Positions 9,232 through 17,157 of a stretch of DNA of 64,000 nucleotides are shown piece after piece. Made by a program: the position numbers and the translations under genes. Each line of letters opens with the position of its first letter. Positions within the stretch are counted from its first letter, which is position 1. A model generated the notes under the pieces. It was not told the DNA's origin. It ran no database searches and saw only the letters and a program-made list of their open reading frames with translations. The stretch comes from Photobacterium atrarenae (GTDB lineage Bacteria; Pseudomonadota; Gammaproteobacteria; Enterobacterales; Vibrionaceae): positions 620,001-684,000 of the forward strand of contig NZ_CP101509.1 of the NCBI RefSeq assembly GCF_024380015.1. The letters run 5' to 3'.

Positions 9232-9870
9232 ATGAATATTTTATTGATTAACAGCAGCCCGAAGCGACATCAGTCCTGCACGTATATTTTGGCTCAAACG
9301 ATAATCCAGCAACTATCGAAACAGAGTACTGTTGAAGTGATCGAAACTGATGCGACAAAATTACCTCATCTTGATTCTGATTATTCCACAACGCTCTGTT
9401 CACCCGGAGTGATGTGTGATGAATCAGTTGGTAGTTTGTCATTGTCAAATCAATTGATTTCCGATCTGGATAAAGCTGATTTAGTGATCATCGCTTCTCC
9501 AATGCATAACTTTTCTTTACCTTCTGGTCTTAAAAGCTGGGTGGATCATGTGGTTAGAGCAGGACGTACATTTAAAATTACGTCTACAGGAAAGCAAGGT
9601 TTGCTAAATGACAAACCTGTTTATGTCCTTGTTTCGTCTGGCGGAAGTTTTTCTGGAAAAGATGCTTACCAACCTGACTTCTTTACTCCATATATGACGG
9701 AAGTCATGGCTACAGTAGGATTGAATAATATCCAGTTCTTTACAATTGAAGGTACTGCCGCAAACCCTGAAGCTGTGCGGGAACAAATTGAAGCAAGACA
9801 GAATCAAGTGAAATATCATCTGGAAAATGTCTTGATATCGCAAAAACGTACAGTTGATGCATCCTATTAA
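9232..9870 (+). CDS. azoR: FMN-dependent NADH:quinone oxidoreductase / azoreductase
   Basis: A 212-aa flavodoxin-like protein of the AzoR (acyl-carrier-protein phosphodiesterase-misnamed) family, which reduces quinones and azo compounds with NADH and protects against thiol or quinone stress. Seen: NILLINSSPKRHQSCTYILA (phosphate-binding first loop), ASPMHNFSLPSGLKSWVDHV, the RAGRTFKIT loop, and VYVLVSSGG near residue 135. The ATG at 9232 is preceded by TGGAG and starts exactly at the family's first strand, so the longer in-frame start at 9196 is rejected. Divergent from the MocR regulator gene, which likely controls it. Confidence 0.88.
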   Translation: MNILLINSSPKRHQSCTYILAQTIIQQLSKQSTVEVIETDATKLPHLDSDYSTTLCSPGVMCDESVGSLSLSNQLISDLDKADLVIIASPMHNFSLPSGLKSWVDHVVRAGRTFKITSTGKQGLLNDKPVYVLVSSGGSFSGKDAYQPDFFTPYMTEVMATVGLNNIQFFTIEGTAANPEAVREQIEARQNQVKYHLENVLISQKRTVDASY

Positions 9871-10106
9871 ATCGACTAGTTTCATCATGACGAATCGCTT
9901 TAAAGAACGTTTAACAAATAAACCAGTATGGCATGAGTTTCTGTAGGTATGTCAAGAGAGGTAGAGCTAGGACGGATTCTTACGGCAGGCTGTACGGAAT
10001 ATAGCTTTAGAGTTAAACCATAACTCATCGAAAAATAATGACTTCAGGCCAAATTTCCTATGACGTCAATATATTTTATTTAATAACCACGCAAAGAGGT
10101 TTCATC

Positions 10107-10544
10107 ATGGACAAGAGAATTAGTATCAGTCAACTGGAGCCTGACGCTTATAAATCGATGTTCGGACTCGAAAAGTATCTAAACAATACAAATCTAGAGA
10201 AAAGCCTAAAAGAATTAATAAAAATCAGAGCATCGCAAATAAATGGCTGTGCGTACTGCATTCAAATTCATACAGAAGAAGCAATGAAACACGGAGAAAC
10301 AGAGCAAAGGATCTTTGCTTTATCCGCCTGGAAAGAGTCACCTTTGTTCAATGATCAAGAGCGAGCGGTGTTGCAACTTACAGAAAAAGTAACACTAATC
10401 GCTGAAGGCGGCTTACCAAAAGAATGTTATGACGCGGCCCTATCCACTCTTGGAGAGCAAGTATTGGCACAAGCAATTATGCAAATAGTTACAATAAATG
10501 CGTGGAATAGGATAGCAGTCGCCACCCATATGGTTCATGAGTAA
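10107..10544 (+). CDS. AhpD-like carboxymuconolactone decarboxylase family protein
   Basis: A 145-aa member of the AhpD/CMD alkylhydroperoxidase superfamily. The redox motif is complete: C48-A-Y-C51 with H55 in NGCAYCIQIHTEEA. Members with this CxxC-xxx-H motif are thiol peroxidase or disulfide-reductase-like. The start at 10107 has AGAGG upstream and begins with the conserved MDKRISISQLEP; the longer frame back to 10038 lacks these features. A paralogue of similar length lies at 16469-16930 on the other strand. The substrate is unknown. Confidence 0.85.
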   Translation: MDKRISISQLEPDAYKSMFGLEKYLNNTNLEKSLKELIKIRASQINGCAYCIQIHTEEAMKHGETEQRIFALSAWKESPLFNDQERAVLQLTEKVTLIAEGGLPKECYDAALSTLGEQVLAQAIMQIVTINAWNRIAVATHMVHE

Positions 10545-10677
10545 TGTCAATGAAAATGGTGTCAAAAAGCACACTAATAGGGGCAGAGTAGGTAGCGACG
10601 TCAGTACTAAGTATAGATCGTTATCCTATCAATTCCGATATTAGCTAAGGAGCTAAGCTCCGTCACAGGACAATCAA

Positions 10678-11379
10678 ATGCTAGATAGAACTCATATAGG
10701 TAAAATTATATTATTGGTTGTTGTTTCACTGTATTCAGCAACTTCATTTGCCGCAGATAAAAAGATTGGAATATTGGTTTACGACAATGTATTAAGTAGT
10801 GATGTAACAGCACCAGCAGAGGTATTTGGCGTTGCTACACGAAAGTCGTGGTTTACGGATTATGAAGTATTATTAGTCGGGGTTGATCGAGATGTACCAG
10901 TTATCACTACTGAGGAAGGAATTCGCTTAACGGTTGACAAAACGATTTATGACAACCCTCAATTGGATGCACTAATCGTGACTAGTTCGTATGCTATGGA
11001 TGTGCTTTTTGAAAACAATGATCTTACGAATTTTTTGCAATCGCAAGCACAAACCGCCTCGTGGCTGGCAAGCAATTGTTCTGGAGCATTCTTGTACGCT
11101 CATGCAGGTTTACTTGATGGTTATAGAGCGACAACATGGGCAGGTGGTGAAAAGCAATTACAACGCGAATTTCCTAAAATCAATGTAATTGAGGATCGCA
11201 ACGTGGTTGTAGATCGCAACAGAATTTCCAGCAATGGTGGCGTCCCGTCTTACCAAAGCGCATTAGTCTTACTTGCTCAAATGAGTAGCGTGAGTAATGC
11301 CAAAGAGGTCTTTGAAACTATTCAACTAAATCGTCTTATCCCTTGGTCCGATGTAACGCAGTATTTGCCTAAAGAGTGA
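10678..11379 (+). CDS. Exported DJ-1/PfpI (ThiJ) family protein
   Basis: A 233-aa class I glutamine-amidotransferase-like protein of the DJ-1/PfpI group. The first ~25 residues are a signal peptide (hydrophobic IILLVVVSLY, cleavage after SFA), so the mature protein should be periplasmic. Seen: KKIGILVYDNVLSSDVTAP with the conserved E48 in PAEVFG, and the nucleophile elbow ASNCSGAFLYAHAGLLDG with Cys134. The neighbouring sequence resembles isocyanide-hydratase or AraC-sensor type members rather than deglycases. Downstream of the AhpD-like gene by 133 bp on the same strand. Function unknown beyond the fold. Confidence 0.82.
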   Translation: MLDRTHIGKIILLVVVSLYSATSFAADKKIGILVYDNVLSSDVTAPAEVFGVATRKSWFTDYEVLLVGVDRDVPVITTEEGIRLTVDKTIYDNPQLDALIVTSSYAMDVLFENNDLTNFLQSQAQTASWLASNCSGAFLYAHAGLLDGYRATTWAGGEKQLQREFPKINVIEDRNVVVDRNRISSNGGVPSYQSALVLLAQMSSVSNAKEVFETIQLNRLIPWSDVTQYLPKE

Positions 11380-11395
11380 TCAACATATTTCATTC

Positions 11396-11466
11396 AAAGA
11401 GATGGTTTCAGTTTTCGTAGCAGAAGATCGAGCTTCTAATCTAATTTGCTCCTGAAACCTCTCTTT
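11396..11466. repeat. Long imperfect inverted repeat between convergent genes
   Basis: The arm 11396-11411 (AAAGAGATGGTTTCAG) pairs with 11452-11466 (CTGAAACCTCTCTTT) with a single bulged T. The 40-nt interior contains a smaller AGAAG/CTTCT hairpin. It sits between the convergent DJ-1 and acetyltransferase genes. A terminator role is possible but neither side has a good U-tract; integron attC core sites were looked for and not found. Confidence 0.5.
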
Positions 11467-11520
11467 ATTATGCTGTACTCAATAACCCGTATTGATTCAT
11501 AATTTATCTGTCATTTCGAA

Positions 11521-12168
11521 TTATTCTCTGCTTATTACCTTAGTATCGTAAGCTTCAGCTGCCAGTTTTAGTTTTAAGATATCAGATGAACATAAATGCC
11601 TCTTCAGTGCTTCAAACTTTTCTGAAGGCCAATTATATATATTCATAGATACTAGCTCATCAATAACTGATGGTTCAAAGCGATACTTAACAAACTTCGC
11701 TGGAGTACCGGCAACAATGCTGTATGGCTCAACATCTTTGGTGACAACACTATTAGCGGCAATAACTGCTCCTTCACCAATGGTAACACCAGGCATAATC
11801 ATTGATCTCATCCCAAGCCAGGCACCGTCGTGAATACAAGTATCACCTTTCCCCACATAGGCCTCTTCAATAAAGTCCATAAATGGGTATAAGCAAAACC
11901 AGTCGGATCGGTGAGTATGATTTCCACCCATCAGAATTATCACTTCAGCCGCAATGCAAACATAGTCACCAATATAGAGTTTATCTATCGGCCATTTCGG
12001 ATCCCACTGGCGACTAATTTCATCACCATGCAGGTAACGAACAACAGACGCTTCAAATCCATCCCCCCAACAGTCGCTATAATAGCTGTGGGTTCCTTTT
12101 ACCGTGATATTCGGGTTTGTAACGACTTCGTGAAGTAATTGTGTTCTTGACCAATGTTTTTCTTTCAT
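11521..12168 (-). CDS. CatB/Vat-type xenobiotic O-acetyltransferase
   Basis: A 215-aa left-handed beta-helix (hexapeptide) acetyltransferase closely resembling CatB chloramphenicol and Vat streptogramin acetyltransferases, which move acetyl from acetyl-CoA to an antibiotic hydroxyl. Seen: NPNITVKGTHSYYSD near the N-terminus, the catalytic histidine in GNHTHRSDW (H86), hexapeptide repeats such as IIMPGVTIGEGAVIAANSVV, and AGTPAKFVKYRF. The loop between the first repeat and GGNHT differs from typical CatB by an insertion (HGDEISRQWDPKWP). The ATG at 12168 follows TGAGG by six bases; the frame's earlier ATG at 12180 is that site itself. The actual acceptor is not known. Confidence 0.82.
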   Translation of the reverse strand: MKEKHWSRTQLLHEVVTNPNITVKGTHSYYSDCWGDGFEASVVRYLHGDEISRQWDPKWPIDKLYIGDYVCIAAEVIILMGGNHTHRSDWFCLYPFMDFIEEAYVGKGDTCIHDGAWLGMRSMIMPGVTIGEGAVIAANSVVTKDVEPYSIVAGTPAKFVKYRFEPSVIDELVSMNIYNWPSEKFEALKRHLCSSDILKLKLAAEAYDTKVISRE

Positions 12169-12391
12169 GAACAACCTCATGTTATTGAATTTAATAATGA
12201 TACTAACAGGAAAACAATTATGTTCATATGTTTATATCTGATTTAATTCGTCAATAAGTGCAAAGTTGATTTAGTCCAGATGTCAGATTGTTAGCATTCA
12301 TATATTAATAGTGGATTAATCTTTATTTATAGAATGTTCAACAAAACACTTTACCATTGAAGGTACGGCAGCAACTCATGAATCCGCTCGA

Positions 12392-12432
12392 AAAAAATAA
12401 AACCGGAACATATAATTATTTAGTTCCGGTTT
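12392..12432 (-). terminator. Rho-independent terminator after terC-like gene
   Basis: A 10-bp perfect stem AAACCGGAAC (12400-12409) / GTTCCGGTTT (12423-12432), loop 13 nt, followed on the minus strand by TATTTTTTT. It lies about 65 bp past the TerC stop and before the acetyltransferase gene, so these two minus-strand genes are probably separate units. Confidence 0.85.
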
Positions 12433-12496
12433 ATACTCAATATATCTATCGATTCAGGTGTTTGATATGTCATACTGAACCGGATATTAATAGTGG

Positions 12497-13273
12497 TTAT
12501 TCGATTTTTAAAATGCCCTTAGATTTAAATCGAAGGTTGCTAACCCTTTGAATCGTAAAAGTTCGCTTATCTTTTTTCTTAACTTGGATATGACATAGCT
12601 CTAGTATGAAAACAAATGCCATCGCAAAGTACACATAGCCTTTATTGACATGAATGGCCAAACCTTCAGCCATTAACAGTCCACCAAGAAGCACTAAGAA
12701 TAATAGTGCCAAGGTTTTAAACCCTGGATAACGCGTTACCAAGTTGCTAATTTTCTCTGCTGTCATAACCATAATGATTGCAGACGTCAAAATCGCAGCT
12801 ACCATTACTGGAACTTCTGACGTTAAACCGACCGCTGTAATAACAGAATCCATAGAAAATACTGCATCAACTGCGACGATTTGTAGTAGCACTACAGCTA
12901 ATCCTGTACGAGCACAAGTCGAATGTGCTGATTCTGTACTCCATAACCACGACCAGAGTTCCTTTGCACTTTTCGCTAAGAGGAATGCGCCACCAAGAAC
13001 CATAATGGTATCTCGCCCTGTAAATGTAAAACCAGATATACTTAGTAGTGGTTGTGTTAAAGACATCACCCAAGATATAGAGAAAACTAGAGCAATGCGT
13101 GTCACTACGGCTAAACCAATACCTAGATTTCGAGCGGTTTTCCGCTGATGAAGTGGTAAGCGCTCACAAAGTACGGAGATGAACACGACATTATCTACGC
13201 CGAGGACAATTTCAAGTACAAGTAAAGTTGCAAAGATTGCTAATATTTCGGCTTGTAAGAAAATCTCTAGCAT
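12497..13273 (-). CDS. TerC-family integral membrane protein
   Basis: A 258-aa membrane protein of the TerC family, with about seven hydrophobic segments. TerC-type proteins such as Alx and YkoY/MeeF are linked to Mn2+ export and metalation of secreted proteins. Seen: the family signature EIVLGVDNVVFISVL in the first membrane segment, LPLHQRKTARNLGIGLA, and the second acidic signature AVDAVFSMDSVITAVGLT, whose aspartates are the likely metal ligands. The C-terminal tail KKKDKRTFTIQRVSNL is basic and cytoplasmic. The ATG at 13273 has AGAGGA seven bases upstream. A short upstream ORF overlaps this start, suggesting leader control. Confidence 0.88.
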   Translation of the reverse strand: MLEIFLQAEILAIFATLLVLEIVLGVDNVVFISVLCERLPLHQRKTARNLGIGLAVVTRIALVFSISWVMSLTQPLLSISGFTFTGRDTIMVLGGAFLLAKSAKELWSWLWSTESAHSTCARTGLAVVLLQIVAVDAVFSMDSVITAVGLTSEVPVMVAAILTSAIIMVMTAEKISNLVTRYPGFKTLALLFLVLLGGLLMAEGLAIHVNKGYVYFAMAFVFILELCHIQVKKKDKRTFTIQRVSNLRFKSKGILKIE

Positions 13274-13335
13274 AAGATTGTCCTCTTGTTGTAAGAAGAC
13301 CAAAGATTGTCAGGTCGCCTAAAGGGTTCATCCAT
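13267..13335 (-). CDS. Candidate 22-codon leader peptide overlapping the terC start
   Basis: An ATG at 13335 opens a 22-aa frame (MDEPFRRPDNLWSSYNKRTI, then LC) whose TAG stop at 13269-13267 lies one base past the terC ATG, in another frame. AGAGG lies 12 bases upstream of its start, longer than ideal. The acidic/proline-rich N-terminus recalls leader peptides such as MgtL whose translation is metal-sensitive (analogy only). It could be chance; conservation in relatives would decide. Confidence 0.35.
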   Translation of the reverse strand: MDEPFRRPDNLWSSYNKRTILC

Positions 13336-13354
13336 AAATGAAAATAACCTCTTT
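13321..13354 (-). promoter_or_regulatory. Leader hairpin upstream of terC
   Basis: In the mRNA sense, AAAGAGGTT (13354-13346) can pair with AACCCTTT (13328-13321) with one bulged A. The 5' arm contains the ribosome site of the 22-codon leader ORF and the loop contains its ATG, so the hairpin could modulate leader translation. No match to the yybP-ykoY Mn2+ riboswitch consensus was recognised by eye. Confidence 0.35.
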
Positions 13355-13737
13355 TTGTTGAAAGGATACTTAGTTAAGCACTTTTATAACATAAAAAAAT
13401 TGTAAATAGTGCAATGAAATGTGTAAATCATGGTTGTCACTTGAAATATTCATTTACTGTGTAAGTGACGACTATATGTGATCATTAACTGATAATTTTC
13501 GGCAGCATGAAAATAAATCACCTTCTATCTAACAGATATTAGATAACAGAGCCACAATCAAGCATCAAACAAACCAACATGAAGACTACCTCTATTAAGG
13601 CATTACTATACTTCGCCATGTTGTATCATTTTTCCTGGAAACTCTCAAATAGCCATTGAATAGAAGATGATAGTTAACTCAAACATGATAAATGACAAGT
13701 CTGTTCAATTTAATTCTGAACAATACTTAGCTATAAA
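13355..13737. other. AT-rich intergenic region, no gene seen
   Basis: This stretch between terC and the beta-lactamase stop has no convincing ORF. It should hold the terC promoter. No beta-lactamase terminator with a clear stem and U-tract was recognised. Confidence 0.5.
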
Positions 13738-14901
13738 TCACAAAATTGATTCTAAAATATCAAATGCAGCGGTTACTCTTTCTGAGTTAGGATAGTTTTT
13801 ATTCGCTAGGATAACGATTCCTGCTTTTTCTTCTGGAATATAAGCAACATAGGCTCCAAATCCTCCGGTTGACCCCGTTTTATTAACCCACACGCTCTTC
13901 GGTAGAGATTCAGCGTAATTCTGAGATTCAACTGGCTTTGGGTTTAAGATGGTATCTGTAGAGTTTCCTTCCAGAAGGGTATCTAAAGTTACAGGATATG
14001 CATAAGCTTCCCAACCCAAGGCTTGCGTAAAAGTACTGGTTTTGTAGTATCCTATATGTGTACTGTTTAAAGCATTTGCGATGTCTTTGTCGAGTGATAC
14101 CACCCCAAGATTAGATTCAACATAGTTAATCATGTCAGAACTGGTGGATTTCACCCCATAAGCTTCCGCATCTAAAATACCAGGGTTGACTCTCACGGCA
14201 TCACCATTTGAGTTATAACCAAAGGCATAATCTTCCAACTTATCATCTGGAACATTGATGAAGGTACTTGCCATGTTTAACTTAGGTAAAATCGTATTTT
14301 CCATCAGCTCTGAATAGTCTGAGTTCATACTCAGTGCAGCAATGTGACCATAAAATCCGATACTCGGGTTTGAATATTGCCTGTACTTTCCTGGAGAAAA
14401 TTTAGGTGTCCATGCGTTATAATATTGTAACATTTCGACCTGATTCGTGACCTCATCCGGGAATTGAAGAGGCAATCCCCCTGCTGTATAGGTTGCTAAA
14501 TGAATAAGCTTCATCTCACCAACACGACTGTCTTGCAAGGCAGGAATATGCTTCTCTACTTTATCATCCAGACTTAAATTCCCCTGACCTTGAGCATAAC
14601 CTGCCAAAGTTGCAGTAAAAGTTTTACTAATTGATCCTAATTCAAAAATCGTATTTTCTGATACAGGCTGATTGCGTTCTTTATCCGCCATACCATAATT
14701 ATAAAAGTACTGTTTACCATCTACAGTAATCGCTACCGACATACCTGGTATATCATATTTATCCATCAGATACTTGGTTTTCTCGTCAACGACACTTTGC
14801 ACGAATTCTGTGTTTGTTTCCGCAAACACAGGAGCCATAGCACTACCCAATATACTTGTAGCAACTAATACAACGAGCTTATTGGTTCTAATTTTAATCA
14901 T
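13738..14901 (-). CDS. Class C (AmpC-type) beta-lactamase
   Basis: A 387-aa periplasmic serine beta-lactamase of class C, the usual length. The signal peptide runs to about residue 27 (cleavage VFA/ET). All three active-site motifs are intact: S90-I-S-K93 in LGSISKTF, Y176-S-N in RQYSNPS, and K341-T-G in WVNKTGSTGGFG. It would hydrolyse cephalosporins and penicillins; spectrum cannot be predicted. The ATG at 14901 is preceded by AGGTG; a GTG at 14910 is less likely. No ampR-like LysR gene is adjacent, so classic inducible control is not evident here. Confidence 0.93.
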   Translation of the reverse strand: MIKIRTNKLVVLVATSILGSAMAPVFAETNTEFVQSVVDEKTKYLMDKYDIPGMSVAITVDGKQYFYNYGMADKERNQPVSENTIFELGSISKTFTATLAGYAQGQGNLSLDDKVEKHIPALQDSRVGEMKLIHLATYTAGGLPLQFPDEVTNQVEMLQYYNAWTPKFSPGKYRQYSNPSIGFYGHIAALSMNSDYSELMENTILPKLNMASTFINVPDDKLEDYAFGYNSNGDAVRVNPGILDAEAYGVKSTSSDMINYVESNLGVVSLDKDIANALNSTHIGYYKTSTFTQALGWEAYAYPVTLDTLLEGNSTDTILNPKPVESQNYAESLPKSVWVNKTGSTGGFGAYVAYIPEEKAGIVILANKNYPNSERVTAAFDILESIL

Positions 14902-15048
14902 ACCTTTCACCTAACATTACAGAGTACTAATGGGCACCAAAAAACATAATCATACGAATCCTATTTTTAAAAATCTATTCGCGTGACTATAGACTGTCGA
15001 TATGTCTATCTAATTTAATGTACTATTTGGACAGATATACAACCATAT

Positions 15049-15306
15049 TTAACAAATAAACAATGTCAGCGTTGTGTTAAAGTTGTAGCAACACCGAAAA
15101 CCACAACGACTATTCCCAGATCTGCCTATAGCAACTAAACCTAGGCCACTTCCGTTCGGTAAATCGTACATCAAACCGAATCGAGAACCTGCGCTACCTA
15201 CTTCTTGCTTGTAATTACTCAGTGCCATACTGAGTATATTAAAAATCGTGAAACCAAAGGGCATTACAACCAACAACATTGGTACCAAAAACCAAATTGA
15301 ATGCAT
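15049..15306 (-). pseudogene. Remnant of an MFS drug transporter C-terminus (Bcr/CflA-like)
   Basis: An 85-aa frame with two hydrophobic segments and the stretch LSMALSNYKQEVGSAGSRFG followed by LMYDLPNGSGLGLVAIG. This resembles the region before the last two membrane helices of Bcr/CflA-type MFS pumps, where a GxAS/LFG-like segment is typical. The frame then degrades into SRCGFRCCYN. No in-frame upstream transporter sequence exists (TGA immediately precedes the ATG). Most likely a decayed fragment; a chance ORF cannot be excluded. Confidence 0.4.
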
Positions 15307-15705
15307 TCAGAAACAAACACAAACGGCGCCCAATGTCAGTCAGCTGTTCTCATTTTTTATGGTATGGCATGTAGTATACAGAGCAAAAAACCGTAATCGT
15401 TAACGATTTTAGGAACTGAAACATCAACATTCGGACTTAAACTGCTCTATTGTTCAGATGAGGCCAGGGACGAATGTTTCAGCCATGGCCGAAGGTGATT
15501 GCGTCGTACAATGTTTGTAGGCAGTTTGGTGCTTGCGTCGCAATGCCGCGCTCATTCTTTAACGTTCCGAACGTGGCGTTGGTGTGATAGTCGCCATTGC
15601 CCAGCCCTCAGCATAGCTAATTGTCGTTGATCACTGCAGTCGCTGGAAGAGTCCAACCGTAAAGCCGCTCACTGATGGCGCCACAGGGTAAAAGCCAATG
15701 AATCT
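15307..15705. other. Intergenic region, no gene seen
   Basis: About 400 bp between the MFS-like remnant and the AraC regulator stop. No ORF with a recognisable domain, RNA or strong hairpin was found; it may include further decayed sequence. Confidence 0.45.
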
Positions 15706-16467
15706 TCATATTTTCCCAGGGGTAATGCATGCAATTACGCGGAACTCCCTTGTCATATGCGCCTGATCACTAAACCCAAACTGCTGAGCAACATCGGCCA
15801 AATTTGCGTTTTTGTGCCGCCGTAAAAAGTTGATTGCTTTTTTAACCCTTAAAATACGCTGATAATGTTTTGGCGTCATTCCCAGCCAGAATTGAAACAG
15901 ACGCTCGATCTGCCGTTGGCTGAGTTGAATATTCTCATTCAGTTGCCCTGGCGTGTCGCCTATTTCAATGCCTTTCAGCGCTCGCTCCAGAGAGACCGGA
16001 ATCATGTTGGTAAAACTCAGGTGATTGTCTGCCCACTGGTATAAAGCTTCAATCTGACCATTGCTTTCTTTTTGCATCCGGAGTTCAGCGTAGATTTGAT
16101 AGAAATGATATTGTCCATCTTTTGCCGGAGATAAACGTGTTGGTTTGTCGAAATGTTGCCCTAATACGCCATAACCAATGGCCGGATGAAAGCGAATACC
16201 GGCGATTTTAGCCCCAGGAGACAGAACAATGTTTTCTGACACCTTCTTGACCGGAAGCATGATGACACCTTCAGGCAGAGTTTCATGGCCAATTTTTACA
16301 CCGCCGGCAAGGTTAAACAAAATACCGCTCCCCGCATCAGAATATAAGGGCTTCACGACCGGATCGGATTGAAGACCGGAGACAGATGCTGACCAGATCC
16401 CTTGCACAAACGCAGACAGCTGTCCCGATGGTTGAGACAGCTGAAAGTTAAATGCTTGATTAGACAA
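15706..16467 (-). CDS. AraC-family transcriptional regulator
   Basis: A 253-aa regulator with a DUF6597-like N-terminal domain (PSGQLSAFVQGIWSAS; GSGILFNLAGGVKIG; PGAKIAGIRFHPAIGYGVL) and a C-terminal pair of helix-turn-helix motifs (SQRQIERLFQFWLGMTPKHY and LADVAQQFGFSDQAHMTREF). It starts one base after the stop of the AhpD-like gene at 16469, so the two form an operon. This arrangement suggests it senses a compound processed by that enzyme, but the ligand is unknown. Confidence 0.87.
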   Translation of the reverse strand: MSNQAFNFQLSQPSGQLSAFVQGIWSASVSGLQSDPVVKPLYSDAGSGILFNLAGGVKIGHETLPEGVIMLPVKKVSENIVLSPGAKIAGIRFHPAIGYGVLGQHFDKPTRLSPAKDGQYHFYQIYAELRMQKESNGQIEALYQWADNHLSFTNMIPVSLERALKGIEIGDTPGQLNENIQLSQRQIERLFQFWLGMTPKHYQRILRVKKAINFLRRHKNANLADVAQQFGFSDQAHMTREFRVIACITPGKI

Positions 16468-16468
16468 T

Positions 16469-16930
16469 TTACTGTGGCTTATAGCTGCCTACCTCAGGCT
16501 TAAATGTTTTGGCGATTCGGTTCCAGCTGTTGATGGCATTAATCGCAATGGTCAAATCGACAATAGCCTGTTCACCAAGTCGCTGGACGACTTTCTCATA
16601 TCGATCATCTTCTACGGGCTTACCTGAAGTCAAGTGTTCCGCCCAATCCAGTGCTGCAGCCTCTACCTCTGAATAAAAAGGCATATCACGCCATGCACTT
16701 AAGCCAATCAGACGTTCCTGGGACTCCCCTTGTTCAAGCGCATCTCTGCTATGCATATCGATACAAAAGGCACACTGATTAATTTGCGACACTCTCAGTT
16801 TCACTAATTCCCAGACACGGATAGTGACAATTTCCGATTCGCTAAATTGCTCTCGCAAGTACCCTTCCTGACTCATCAGAATCTGCATGGCTTTGGAGGC
16901 CAGACCGAAGTAGTTTGCACGTAAAGTCAT
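16469..16930 (-). CDS. AhpD-like carboxymuconolactone decarboxylase family protein
   Basis: A 153-aa AhpD/CMD superfamily protein with the redox motif C53-A-F-C56 and H60 in INQCAFCIDMHSRDAL, and the conserved tail INAINSWNRIAKTF. It resembles the 145-aa protein at 10107-10544 (both have CAxCIxxH and a NAWNR/NSWNR tail), so they are paralogues. First gene of a two-gene operon with the AraC regulator. Probably a peroxidase or other thiol-dependent detoxification enzyme. Confidence 0.87.
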   Translation of the reverse strand: MTLRANYFGLASKAMQILMSQEGYLREQFSESEIVTIRVWELVKLRVSQINQCAFCIDMHSRDALEQGESQERLIGLSAWRDMPFYSEVEAAALDWAEHLTSGKPVEDDRYEKVVQRLGEQAIVDLTIAINAINSWNRIAKTFKPEVGSYKPQ

Positions 16931-17157
16931 CTCTTATCTCCTCATTGAATGTGGAATAACAAGATAACTTCCCGTTCAAAACAAAGATTGAATATTTCCG
17001 ACACGCCATCACTCAAATGAATGACAGATAACGGCTAAAGCGAGGGGCACTCACCATGAGACTTTTCGGTTTTGAAGAAAGCGAAGCATCATTTCGCCTA
17101 AAAACGTTGCAAACACCCCGGTCGTTCAGCCGTTTGAGTGAAGAGCTGTGAAGGGGA

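Noticed and set aside
11396..11466. Possible integron attC site next to the CatB-like gene
   Set aside because: The inverted repeat lacks recognisable RYYYAAC/GTTRRRY core sites, genes are in mixed orientation and no integrase is seen.
12357..12551. 64-codon plus-strand ORF between the acetyltransferase and TerC genes
   Set aside because: It overlaps the terC terminator and the antisense of the terC end; no ribosome site or domain.
13274..13440. yybP-ykoY Mn2+ riboswitch before terC
   Set aside because: The characteristic conserved internal-loop sequences were not found by eye; only a short hairpin and a leader ORF are visible.
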